Of a DNA stretch of 64,000 nt, positions 50,045 to 61,728 are shown in pieces. Below the pieces are notes generated by a model, which did no database searches, had not been told where the DNA came from, and worked only from the letters and a program-made list of their open reading frames with translations. Within the stretch, counting starts at the first letter, position 1. The number at the start of each line of letters is the position of its first letter. Where the stretch lies: positions 85,607,461-85,671,460 of the forward strand of contig CM050447.1 of the NCBI GenBank assembly GCA_027563935.2. Reading direction: 5' to 3'. This DNA comes from Costus lasius. Taxonomy: Eukaryota > Streptophyta > Magnoliopsida > Zingiberales > Costaceae. Made by a program: the position numbers and the translations under genes.

Positions 50045-51725
50045 TGTTGGGGTATGCCCTTAAGGCTAATGTTTGAGGCCTTGGGATTGTAACAGTATCA
50101 TGTATAAACTCTTATGTTTATAAAGGCAATAGTTGTTATTCAGTTTGTTACATTGTCTGCTGCAATACATGTGCTTCTGAATAATGTCTCAAAGCTGTTC
50201 AGCTTGGCTGACATGCTATGTGTCCTTAGTCGAGATATCTTGGTGAACATGAGACAGCCTTGATATGCTTGAGACTAATATGTGTTCTAATCTTATAGGA
50301 TGCTTCGAGCATGAAATAAGATGTAGACTCATGGGTACATTGGATGTACTGGACAGACCCTACTAGGATATTCAATTGCTTGTCACAATGTGAATAATCC
50401 TTGTTGGCAACAAGTGGCACATGTCCTCTGACTTGAGATCACTTGTGTTTCTAAGTGATGATTGTCATTGTTTTGAGGTAGTTCAATATCATTTGAAACA
50501 TAATGGTTATAGACTATCTTGGATGGTGAACTTGAGTCATGTTAGGGCGCTAGTGATAGACAAAGGATTGCCATCTCCTTATTTGGAGTGTGATGTTCTA
50601 AAGGGGCCCCCCTGGATGAGATGATTGAGAAAGTGTATGGCCATACCCAGGTGACTATGTTCATCTGATCTAATCATGCTCATCATATTGGAGCTACAGG
50701 CTTGACACGCTTGTCCAATAAGAACATCAAGTGGCAAAGGAATCATGTATGCCTGGTGAAGTGGATTCACACTTGTGCTGTGGTTTGGGTGTAGTCTTGG
50801 AAGACTCTTTCTTTTATATCGGGAGACAGTGATGTGTTGCTAGATACCCCTCACTGATCGTGATGACGTAAGTTATCGTTACCGACATTTAAAGGAAACC
50901 CTTAGGGTCGCACAATTTGATGATATGGCTTACTTAAGTCAGATCGTGTGGACTGAATTATTTAGGTTCAGTTTAAAGGGATTTAATCTCTGATTGTGAG
51001 TGAGATCTGGTCTGATCATGTTTGATTGATTAGGGCTTGAGATCGGTAAGCTTCAATTGAGAGAATGGATGCTAGATCGGTGAGATCAGGAGCATCAAGA
51101 GATCAACGGTCAGATCAAGAACCTTAGGGTTTAATGTGATCTGGACTAATGGCTTGGGTTAATTGGTCTTTGAACCAAACCAAAATTGAACTAGCTCATC
51201 ATGTGAGCGCACGGTTCAAGTTAAGAGAAATATGCGATTGGGAAAAACCCTTGATCGCATGTTGAGGAGTGGCTTTCTATTTTTAGAAAGCATGATCACA
51301 TACGTGACCACGCCTCACCTCTTCACGCCTATTGTTGTCGCCCCTCTCTTCTAGTGTGTTTTTTGGGGCATTCTCGTGGAAGAGTTTTTGACGACAAGGA
51401 AGAATTGCCAAGCAGTGGATCTCATCTTCTTCATCCCTTCTCACACGACAAGGTCACTTGGAGAACCTTGCTAGCACAAGGAGCGTCCAAGGAGCAAGCC
51501 ATCGATCATCTTGTGTGTGGCGCTTTGGAGGAGAACCCCATCGTTCTCTCTTCTTCCTAGACACCATCTAAGCGATGGCCATGGTATGAGTCGCTACCAT
51601 TTTATGCAATTGATTTTAAAGTTGATCATATATCATGCATTCGATCCCTAGAAACCCCTTCTGCTGCATGTAAACCTCCATATGCGCCTATTAGGGTTTC
51701 GCTCCCCCTTGGTAGGGGACTTTCA
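50045..51725 (+). repeat. 5' LTR of copia element F
   Basis: 1681 bp, TGTTGGGG...GGGGACTTTCA. TATA-like TTTTATAT at 50812-50819; TGACGTAAG at 50864-50872, about 45 bases downstream. Confidence 0.96.
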
Positions 51726-53555
51726 ATTGGTATCAAAGCCAAGTTTATTTGCATGTTTGTATGATTGCTTAACTTTAGTGATCCATGTTTGCGCAACACC
51801 TTAGATCTAAACTACATGCGAAAGTTATTCATGCGAAATCTACATGTTGTATGATTTTTATCATTAGCGCATGTATCTAGTTGGCGCATCCATTTAGTTT
51901 TTCTCAAAAACTTCTTTATTTGCGCGACTCACCTTAGATCTAAATGGCGCCTGCTATAAGTCCTTAGACGGGTTAGTAGGGTTGAAGTCATCGCTAGTTA
52001 AGATCCAACTACTCTGATCAGACCATCTGACAGCCTAGATGGGTCGACCAGATGGCACCTATGCGCAAGCATAAGGTGGCTATAGGTCGACTGCATCAAA
52101 GGCGTGTAGCGAGGTCTGGTTGAGACAACCAGTGAACATGCATGAGTTAGGCCCGGGGTCACACCCGCTTGCCAAAACTCATGTAGGTTGTTCAGCCCTA
52201 GCGCATGCATAGTTGACCACTGGGTCGACTCAAGTCAGTTAGGACTTGGTGCATGCAAGGGCAGTGGATCTGACTAGGTCTGATGAGTGGATCCCTATTA
52301 ATGGACCGTTGTAAGGTAGTAGGGCACATAAGGAAAATAAAATTGATGCCAATGGGTTTTTCGAAAATTTTATTTTCATGAATGGATCACATGTTGCTTG
52401 TAAGCATATGCTTGTTTATTTAATCTTATGTGGGACGCCTAATTAATGTGTGCTGTGCTGGGGCCTGCGAGCCTGGTTAAAATTTGTAAATTAATTTTTA
52501 TTGTGATCTGCGCATCACATTTTTATTTAATTTATAAACTGTAATTGACCTGCGAGTCAATCTTGTCTAGATAGATTAAATTGTATTTTAATCAGACAAG
52601 AGCACAGAGCACACTTGGCAGAGGCGCATGCAGCAGTGGCTTGACCAGACGGGAGGTCTAGGGTTCGACCCTAGGACAGGCGCATTTTCCCTGGTGGGCG
52701 CACCTGAGCTACAGTTGGCGCTTGGGCCCTAGGTTGGGCCAGATGAGAAGCAAAAGCCCCATGAAGAAAAGCAAGTGAAGACTTAAGTTAGGTTAAGGTC
52801 TTACTTAGGCTTAATGGGCTTTTACCACATAAGATCAGCATGCTTTCTATTTATTGTTTATATAATTAGGAATTGCATGATTTATTTATCTTCTGCTATC
52901 ACCATAGGAATTGCATGATAGTTGAGAAGATAAAAGACCGTTAAAATTCAACGTTAAATATCAAGCACGTAAAGCCTTCTGACGCGAAACCTCACTGTTC
53001 TGACTATCGTTGGGGCCGTGTTGTACCCACTCAGTGGGCACGCCCATCTATCTTCAGACGGTGTGTGATTACACCTGCGTGTTACAGAGAAGGGATTTAT
53101 CGCTTCTCGTTGCTCAGCATAGCACGTGGTGGTCCAGGGAGTAGGTCAGGTCCTCTTGACCATGTAGGCTACATATGGGGCATATGTTAGCTATATGGAG
53201 GCAGCCATCTGTGGGGTCAGAGATTGTGTTGTACCAACTCAGTTGGCACAGTCCGCTGGATTGCCCAGATGAAGGGGAATCGCACGGGTTGGCAATTGGC
53301 AGGGACTGCCTACCAGAAATTAGTGCTTGTACTCTCTGTGCATCTTATCTCGCCTGAGCGGGACGAGGAGACCAAGTATGAAATCTGGATCCCATCTCAC
53401 TAAAAGAGTGTTACTCTTTCGGACTGTTTTCATGGATTTTTCAGTCAGATAAAATAGTGAGAAAAGAATCTTTCTTAAGTCCTGGATTGATTCTATACAT
53501 TGATACTGACCTTGCTGTTCTTGCATTGTTGTAGATTCCTGCAGCAACGAACACC
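51726..53555 (+). other. Leader of element F with PBS
   Basis: The PBS at 51728 reads TGGTATCAAAGCC, one base different from the family form TGGTATCAGAGC. The 1.8-kb leader has the tRNA-like block (52622-52686), twin hairpins at 53026-53038 (CCCACTCAGTGGG) and 53234-53246 (CCAACTCAGTTGG), and a splice-acceptor-like TTGTTGTAG at about 53526-53534 just before the ATG. No ORF is supported. Confidence 0.8.
52622..52686 (+). other. tRNA-like block in the leader of element F
   Basis: Contains GCAGTGGCTTGACC (box-A-like) and GGTTCGACCCTAGG (box-B-like), with the arm AGGTCTAGGG/CCCTAGGAC able to pair around the B box like a T arm. It is flanked by repeated GGCGCA words. Not a full tRNA. Confidence 0.5.
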
Positions 53556-56500
53556 ATGAACTTCAATGTGCGATCCCTACTGGAAAGGGAGAAGTTTGCT
53601 GGGCCAAACTTCTCAGACTGGTACGGACACCTTAAGATTGTTCTTAAGGCAGAGAGGAAACTGTATGTCCTCGAGACGGCGATACCGCCTCAACCCGCTC
53701 CGAACGCCGCAAGGGCGGTTCGGGAAGCCTATGAAAAGCATGTCAATGATAGCATTGATGTCGCTTGCCTGATGCTAGCGTCTATGACGCCACCGCTACA
53801 GCGTCAGCATGAGGATATGTCGGCTATAGAAATTATAGCAAACCTCAAGATGTTGTATGCTGCACAGGCGAGGACTGAGCGCTACAATTTGACTAAGCTG
53901 TTCTTTCAGAGCAAACTGGCTGAAGGGAGTCCAGTGGGAGCTCACGTGCTCAAGATGATTGGGCACAAGGAGGCTCTAGAGAAACTGGGACACACCATCA
54001 ATCAGGAGCTTGCTGTAGACATTATTCTGCAGTCTCTCCCGCCCTCTTTCGATCCGTTCATTATTAACTTTAATATGAACAAGATCGACTGTACTCCGGC
54101 AGAGTTGCTGAATATGCTCTTGACTACAGAGGAGACTCTAAAGGGAAAGCCTTCAACCTCTGTCTTAATGGTTCCTTCTAGGAACAAGAAGAAGGGCAAG
54201 AAGGGCAAAGCCCTAGTCAAGAACTACAACAAGGCTCTGAAACAGAAGGTTAAGCGGTCGAAGGAATACAGATGTTTCCACTGTGGCCAGCTGGGTCACT
54301 GGAAAAAGGACTGTAAAGCGCTCCAAGGAGACAAGAAGGGAAGCATCGCTTCTGGCTCAGGTATTTATGTGACTGAGGTCATGTTTTCTTCTTCTATTTC
54401 ATGGGTGTTAGACACTGCATGTGGAGTTCACATTTGTTCAAATGTACAGGAACTCAAGAGAAGAAGACAGGTGGGACAGCATGAGGTGGACCTACGAGTT
54501 GGAAACGGGGCACGGGTTGCTGCTGTTGCTGTAGGAGAATATTACATCTCATTACCATCTGGACTTGTATTAGAACTGAACAATTGTTATTTTGTTCCTA
54601 GCATTACCAAAAATATTATCTCTATTCCTGCTCTTGTCAGGAAAGGGTTTTCCTTTGAATGCAATATTTCAAAGTGTGTTTTATCTTTAGATAATATTGT
54701 TTATGCTACTGGGTCAATTAACAATGGGTTATTCATGTTGGACATGGAATGTTCTATACAAAACATTGATGATAAGAAAGCCAAGTATGCTGATGATAGC
54801 ACCTTGCTATGGCATAGTCGTTTAGGCCATATTAACAAGAAACGCATTAAGCGGTTGCATGATCATGGACTGCTGGGATCATTCTCCTATGAGGAGATTG
54901 ATACATGCAAAGCTTGTTTAATAGGCAAAATGACGAAGTCTCGTTTTCCTAATAAAGGTCAAAGGGCTTCAGGTTTACTTGACCTTATACACAGTGATGT
55001 GTGTGGGCCATTTAGTAAACATGCCAGGGGTGGCTATCAATACTTCATTACCTTTACTGATGATTTCAGTAGATATGGGTATGTCTATTTAATGAGACAT
55101 AAAAGTGAATCTTTTGACAAGTTCAAAGAGTTCAAGAATGAAGTACAGAATCAGCTAGGCCGAAATGTCAAGGCACTTCGTTCTGATCGAGGTGGAGAAT
55201 ACCTAAGTCATGAGTTTACTGACTATCTAAAGGAGTGTGGGATTATCTCACAGCTCACTCCGCTAGGAACACCGCAATGGAATGGTGTGTCCGAAAGGAG
55301 GAACAGAACCTTACTGGATATGGTTCGTTCTATGATGAGTCAGGCTACTCTACCTTACTCCTTTTGGGGATTTGCACTGGAAACAGCTGCAAAGTTACTA
55401 AACCGAGTGCCATCCAAGGCAGTTTCAAAGACCCCATTTGAATTATGGTTTGGGAAACAGCCTAGCTTGACATTTATTAAGATCTGGGGCTGCGAGGCTT
55501 ATGTCAAAAAGCTCGCCTCTGGGAAACTAGAGAGCAGATCTGAGAAATGTATCTTTGTCGGTTACCCTAAGGAAACTAAGGGTTATTATTTCTACGATCC
55601 CAAAGAGAACAAGGTATTTGTTGCTCGGACGGCCATTTTTCTTGAGAAGGAGTTTCTTCTGCAAGAGGCCAGTGGGAGAGAAATAAAGCTGGATGAGGAT
55701 CCAGAGGAAGGACAAAGTAGTCAAGCTCAGTTGGATGAGCCTGAGCCAGTGGATCAGGTTATTGAACAACCTGAGGCTCAGATATCACGGGAACCGCGAA
55801 GATCGGGAATGATCCGTCGTCAGCCTGAGCGCTATGACGGAGTCTACATCATTGATAATGATGAACCCCTCACTTATGCGGATGCGGTCAGTGGACCGGA
55901 GTCAGCTAGATGGCTTGAAGCTATGCGAGCCGAGATGGACTCCATGTCAGATAACCAAGTCTGGGATTTGGTTGATCCGCCTCCGGGAGTAATCCCTATA
56001 GGCTGTAAATGGATCTTCAAAAGGAAGATTGACATGGATGGTAACGTAGTTACCTATAAAGGCAGGCTAGTTGCGAAAGGTTTCAAACAAATCTACGGGA
56101 TAGATTATGATGAAACTTTCTCACCTGTAGCTATGTTTAAGTCTATTCGGATTCTTTTCGCAATAGCTGCATATTATGATTATGAGATCTGGTAGATGGA
56201 TGTGAAGACGGCTTTCCTTAATGGAAATCTGGAGGAGGATGTGTATATGACACAACCTGAAGGTTTCACAAATCCATCAGATCGTCATAAAATATGCAAG
56301 TTAAAGAAGTCCATTTATGGACTTAAACAAGCATCAAGAAGCTGGAATATTCGTTTTGATGAATCAATCAGTGAATTTGGTTTCATCAAGAATGAAGATG
56401 ACCCGTGTGTATATAAGAGGTTTAGTGGGAGCGTGATTACTTTCCTAGTCCTCTACGTCGATGATATCTTAATCATTGGAAATGATATTCCTGAACTGCA

Positions 56501-57437
56501 TGCTGTTAAAGCATGGTTAAGAAAATGTTTCCAGATGAAAGATTTAGGAGAAGCAGCCTATGTATTAGGTGTAAAGATCTACAGGGATAGATCTAAGAGG
56601 CTTCTCGGGCTATGCCAGAGTACTTACATCGATAAAGTCGTGGAGAGATTTCATTTAGAGAATTCTAAAAGAGGATATCTTCCAGTCAGACATGGTCTGA
56701 ATCTTTCAAAGAGTCAGTGTCCTCAAACACAGACTGAGAAAGATGAAATGGACAATACGCCTTATGCTTCGGCTATTGGGTCCATTATGTATGCGATGTT
56801 GTGTACTCGCCCAGACGTCGCTTACGGGTTAAGCGTGACCTGTCGATTCCAAAGTAATCCAGGTCAGGCACACTGGATTGCAGTCAAGAACATCTTAAAA
56901 TATCTGCGGAGGACCAAAGATATGTTCTTGATATATGGAGGTCAGGAAGAACTCAGTATTGAAGGATATACTGACGCTTCGTTCCAATCTGACCAGGATG
57001 ATTTTCGATCGCAATCAGGCTATGTTTTTAGCTTGAATGGAGGAGCAGTGGTGTGGAAAAGTTTCAAACAGTCTATCGTTGCTGATTCCACAACAGAAGC
57101 CGAGTATGTTGCAGCCTCAGAAGCATCTAAGGAGGCAGTATGGATTCGTAAGTTCGTTCAGGAACTTGGTGTTATTCCTTCGAGTGCAGATCCTTTGGTT
57201 ATCTTCTGTGATAACACTGGAGCAATCGCACAAGCAAAGGAACCACGGTCGCACCAGAAGTCCAAGCACATACAGAGACGGTTTCACTTGATCCGGGAGA
57301 TCATTGATCGTGGCGAGATCAAAGTCTGCAAGGTTCATACAGATGACAATCTGGCTGACCCGCTTACAAAGCCTCTGGCGCAGCAGAAGCATGAGAAGCA
57401 CTGTAATAATATGGGTTTGAGATTTCTCAACCATTAG
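53556..57437 (+). pseudogene. Copia gag-pol with one premature TAG (element F)
   Basis: A 1293-residue polyprotein frame with a single nonsense codon, TAG at 56193-56195, replacing the Q of the reverse-transcriptase motif WQMDVKTAFLNG. Everything else seems intact: zinc knuckle C240-C253, protease D286 (DTACG), HHCC from H420, integrase D481/D544/E580, reverse transcriptase D882 and YVDD at 967-970, RNase H from D1140. The stop would leave gag, protease and integrase as one product and remove the reverse-transcriptase core and RNase H. The ATG at 53556 and the terminal TAG at 57435 match element A. A CAG to TAG change fits a single C to T transition. Confidence 0.96.
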
Positions 57438-57457
57438 ATTAAGTGCAAGTGGGAGAT

Positions 57458-59138
57458 TGTTGGGGTATGCCCTTAAGGCTAATGTTTGAGGCTTTGGGAT
57501 TGTAACAGTATCATGTATAAACTCTTATGTTTATAAAGGCAATAGTTGTTATTCAGTTTGTTACATTGTCTGCTGCAATACATGTGCTTCTGAATAATGT
57601 CTCAAAGCTGTTCAGCTTGGCTGACATGCTATGTGTCCTTAGTCGAGATATCTTGGTGAACATGAGACAGCCTTGATATGCTTGAGACTAATATGTGTTC
57701 TAATCTTATAGGATGCTTCGAGCATGAAATAAGATGTAGACTCATGGGTACATTGGATGTACTGGACAGACCCTACTAGGATATTCAATTGCTTGTCACA
57801 ATGTGAATAATCCTTGTTTGCAACAAGTGGCACATGTCCTCTGACTTGAGATCACTTGTGTTTCTAAGTGATGATTGTCATTGTTTTGAGGTAGTTCAAT
57901 ATCATTTGAAACATAATGGTTATAGACTATCTTGGATGGTGAACTTGAGTCATGTTAGGGCGCTAGTGATAAACAAAGGATTGCCATCTCCTTATTTAGA
58001 GTGTGATGTTCTAAAGGGGCCCCCCTGGATGAGATGATTGAGAAAGTGTATGGCCATACCCAGGTGACTATGTTCATCTGATCTAATCATGCTCATCATA
58101 TTGGAGCTACAGGCTTGACACGCTTGTCCAATAAGAACATCAAGTGGCAAAGGAATCATGTATGCCTGGTGAAGTGGATTCACACTTGTGCTGTGGTTTG
58201 GGTGTAGTCTTGGAAGACTCTTTCTTTTATATCGGGAGACAGTGATGTGTTGCTAGATACCCCTCACTGATCGTGATGACGTAAGTTATCGTTACCGACA
58301 TTTAAAGGAAACCCTTAGGGTCGCACAATTTGATGATATGGCTTACTTAAGTCAGATCGTGTGGACTGAATTGTTTAGGTTCAGTTTAAAGGGATTTAAT
58401 CTCTGATTGTGAGTGAGATCTGGTCTGATCATGTTTGATTGATTAGGGCTTGAGATTGGTAAGCTTCGATTGAGAGAATGGATGCTAGATCGGTGAGATC
58501 AGGAGCATCAAGAGATCAACGGTCAGATCAAGAACCTTAGGGTTTAATGTGATCTGGACTAATGGCTTGGGTTAATTGGTCTTTGAACCAAACCAAAATT
58601 GAACCAGCTCATCATGTGAGCGCACGGTTCAAGTTAAGAGAAATATGCGATTGGGAAAAACCCTTGATCGCATGTTGAGGAGTGGCTTTCTATTTTTAGA
58701 AAGCATGATCACATACGTGACCACGCCTCACCTCTTCACGCCTATTGTTGTCGCCCCTCTCTTCTAGTGTGTTTTTTGGGGCATTCTCGTGGAAGAGTTT
58801 TTGACGACAAGGAAGAATTGCCAAGCAGTGGATCTCATCTTCTTCATCCCTTCTCACACGACAAGGTCACTTGGAGAACCTTGCTAGCACAAGGAGCGTC
58901 CAAGGAGCAAGCCATCGATCATCTTGTGTGTGGCGCTTTGGAGGAGAACCCCATCGTTCTCTCTTCTTCCTAGACACCATCTAAGCGATGGCCATGGTAT
59001 GAGTCGCTACCATTTTATGCAATTGATTTTAAAGTTGATCATATATCATGCATTCGATCCCTAGAAACCCCTTCTGCTGCATGTAAACCTCCATATGCGC
59101 CTATTAGGGTTTCGCTCCCCCTTGGTAGGGGACTTTCA
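57458..59138 (+). repeat. 3' LTR of copia element F
   Basis: 1681-bp partner of 50045-51725, preceded by the polypurine tract AAGTGCAAGTGGGAGAT at 57441-57457 and followed by the target-site copy AAACA. Confidence 0.96.
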
Positions 59139-60447
59139 AAACACAAATTGCCCAGCAAGCTAGCACTTCATCTAGACCCCTAGGAAAATTACCTGCCAAA
59201 CCTGAACCTAACCCTAGGGAATATTGCAATGCTATCATAACTAGGAGTGGGAAACAACTAGAAGATCCTCGGGAATCTCTTGATGATGATAAGGTAGAAC
59301 CAAGACTTGAAACTAGAAGTGAACCTGTGCTGGAATCACAACCTGCACATGAGCAGTCCCAAACTAGTTTGTCACCTCACAAGGGTGATAAACCTAAAGG
59401 TGATTTGCCATGTAAGGTTGATGATTCTAAACCTAGTTCATCAACACCCTATAGGCCACCTGTACCCATTCCTCAAAGGTTGGTGCAAGCTAAACTTGAC
59501 AAACAATTTGGCATGTTTCTTGATGTTCTTAAAAAACATTATATTAATGTTCCATTTACTGAAGTTTTGACTCAAATGCCAACTTATGCAAAATTTTTGA
59601 GAGAGATTTTGTTTAATAAGAGAAAGATTGATGATCATGGTACTGTAGCACTTACTGAGGAATGTAGTGCTATCATACAGAATAAATTGCCACCTAAGCT
59701 AAAGGATCTAGGTAGTTTTTTTGTACCTTGTTCTATTGGAGATATGGCTTTTGACCGAGCCTTATGTGACCTCGGTGCAAGTGTTAGTCTAATACCTCAT
59801 TCTCTTTACAGGAAACTGGATGTTGGAGAACTCAAACCAACCTCAATGACTTTGCAACTCGCTGACTCATCAATAAAGCATCCGGTTGGTATATTAGAAA
59901 ATATTCCTGTACAAATTGATAAGTTTTTCATACCTGCTGATTTTATAGTTTTAGAGATGGAAGAAAATTTGAAAAACCCTATTATACTTGGTAGACCTTT
60001 CTTGGCTACATCTGGAGCACTCATTGATGTAAGAAAGGGAAAATTGACTTTTGATATTTTTGGTGATATAATTGAATTTGATTTGACTGATTCTTTAAAA
60101 AAGGCATCACACTCAGGGACATGTTGTAGCATAGAAACAATTAATGATGATGTTGTTTGTGACATGCATAGTTTATTTGATGAACTTCTGATTTTGAAAC
60201 TGATACATCTTCTGAGTGTGCTAATAAAGAATCTCAGGAAAGAGCAGCGAAGAAGAAGAGGAAGAGACGAAGGAGGAGAGGAAAATCAAAGTTGCTTGAG
60301 AAAGGAAAAAAGCTCATAAGTAAATTTAGACACTATTTTAAGTCTGAGCCTTATGTTCTTGAGAACCCTGAACGAGACATAGAGAAATCAGGATGGCGAC
60401 CAAACACACAAGCACGATCCAATCTGAGTGTTGAACGGTCAAGCTAA

Positions 60448-61728
60448 TGACCGAAAATTAGCGCTTCTTGGGAGGTGAAAATTAATTTTGTCAAAAAAAA
60501 AAAACTTTGGTGGTTCGAACCCGAAGACACAAAGGATGATTGGGTCTGACACAGACTAATAGACCTCTGTGAGTATTTTCTTCCTACTCATTTGCATTCC
60601 ATTCTTTGTATTTTTCTGATAATCCATGTGTTCAAATGGAAGATGAATACTTCAAACTTCTTGTACTCACATGCCACAGATCCTCGCCTTTTGATTTTAT
60701 TGATAGATATTTCGATTTAGTTGTGTTGACATAATATGATGATGATGTGTAGAAGGATTTTTCTGAAAATACTACAAACACCATGCCAAAATTTCTAATC
60801 TATTATCATGCATATCAATTTTTGGAAATTGGAAATAGATTTTATATGTTGAATTTATTTCTCTGATATAATCTATTTGTTGAAAATTTTTCATTAATTG
60901 ATGCATGAAATTCTTGGTAAATGCATTGTTTAGTGAATGCAATCTTGAAGTGAAATAATGCTTTTGAATAAAATGAGCATATTTGCACATGTTATTGAGT
61001 TGATATCAAGTGATTAATCTAGTTAATCTTTATAATCTTTTATGTTATTTGTTGGGAAAAAGAAATCCAAATCCATGAGAAAGAATGACTCCCCTACTTG
61101 GCACTGTATAAAATTAACAGTGGGACCTAAAGACATGGGTTGAAGTCCACAAAAAGAAAAAGAATAACTCCTCTTCTTGGCATTGTGTTCACAATGGTAC
61201 CTAAGACAAGAGTTGAAGTTCATTGCAAAAGTGTGTATCTATGTAGATGCTTGCCAAGAGAGAGTTCCTTTGACATTGACTCCTCTATCTCAAGAAAATT
61301 CTTTCTACCTATGAGATATCAGTTCTATTATGTGTGGTTATGTGACCAACATACTCTAAATTCGTCATCGGAAAAAAGGGTAATCGATTTAGAGAATGTC
61401 AAGGACAAATAAAAAAAATGAGTGGAAAAAGATTTGGAGATCCTATTCCTGTAAACAAAAACATATTGGATGAAAATCTCAAAAACAAGATTAATTCATG
61501 AGGTTGAAATTCTATTACTATGCATATTGCGAAATTTTATTCGATTGAACTTTTGAGTCTTAAAGATTAATTTCAAAAGATGATGTATTTACTTGAAAAT
61601 TTTGTGTGGGATTAATGAAATTTTCTATGGATGATTATATTTTAGAAATTTATTCGTCATGTGAAAATTTATTTTTTTGGTATTGATTTCTTTATTTGCT
61701 TGAGGACAAGAAAAGTTTGAGCCTTATG
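60448..61728 (+). other. Athila-like 3' internal region, non-coding
   Basis: 1.3 kb with no supported ORF. It contains two imperfect copies of CTTGGCACTGT...GTG(G)TACCTAAGACA at about 61097-61210, like 10355-10457, and the typical GCTTGAGGACAAG word at 61699-61711 just before the LTR, where Athila-like elements have their polypurine region. The place where reverse transcriptase and integrase would lie is absent. Confidence 0.65.

Larger units (their letters stand above)
50045..59138 (+). mobile_element. Ty1/copia LTR retrotransposon F, nearly intact
   Basis: 9094-bp element of the A/B/C family. LTRs are 50045-51725 and 57458-59138 (1681 bp each, about 8 differences by eye), and TSD AAACA is at 50040-50044 and 59139-59143. 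It inserted inside the Athila-like gag-protease gene. Its gag-pol has a single premature stop. With so few LTR differences it is the youngest-looking copia insertion in the window. Confidence 0.97.
48740..60447 (+). pseudogene. Athila-like gag-protease, no pol, split by element F
   Basis: Two pieces, 48740-50044 and 59144-60447, share one frame once element F and its target-site copy are removed. Gag: an acidic N-terminus, then the Athila capsid region (NNFEIK...FGGAPLEDPN...RARDWLHS...ESLSEAWERFNDL) and a CCHC knuckle CQICGNHGHCAEEC near 49670. After F: a proline-rich linker (YRPPVPIPQRL), a conserved block (ALTEECSAIIQNKLPPKLKD) and a retropepsin with active site DLGAS at about 59769, with IILGRPF later. 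Lesions: TAA at 49862-49864, TAG at 49991-49993, and a frameshift near 60185. Beyond it the alternative frame stays open to TAA 60445-60447 with a very basic KKKRKRRRRRGK segment. Reverse transcriptase, RNase H and integrase are absent. The start is the ATG at 48740. Confidence 0.88.

Noticed and set aside
52622..52686. A real tRNA gene in the copia leader
   Set aside because: Only box-A and box-B-like parts are visible; acceptor stem and anticodon arm are not credible. Reported as tRNA-like instead.
60181..60195. Programmed frameshift joining Athila-like protease to its basic tail
   Set aside because: No slippery heptamer of the X XXY YYZ kind is present at the shift; a simple indel is more likely.
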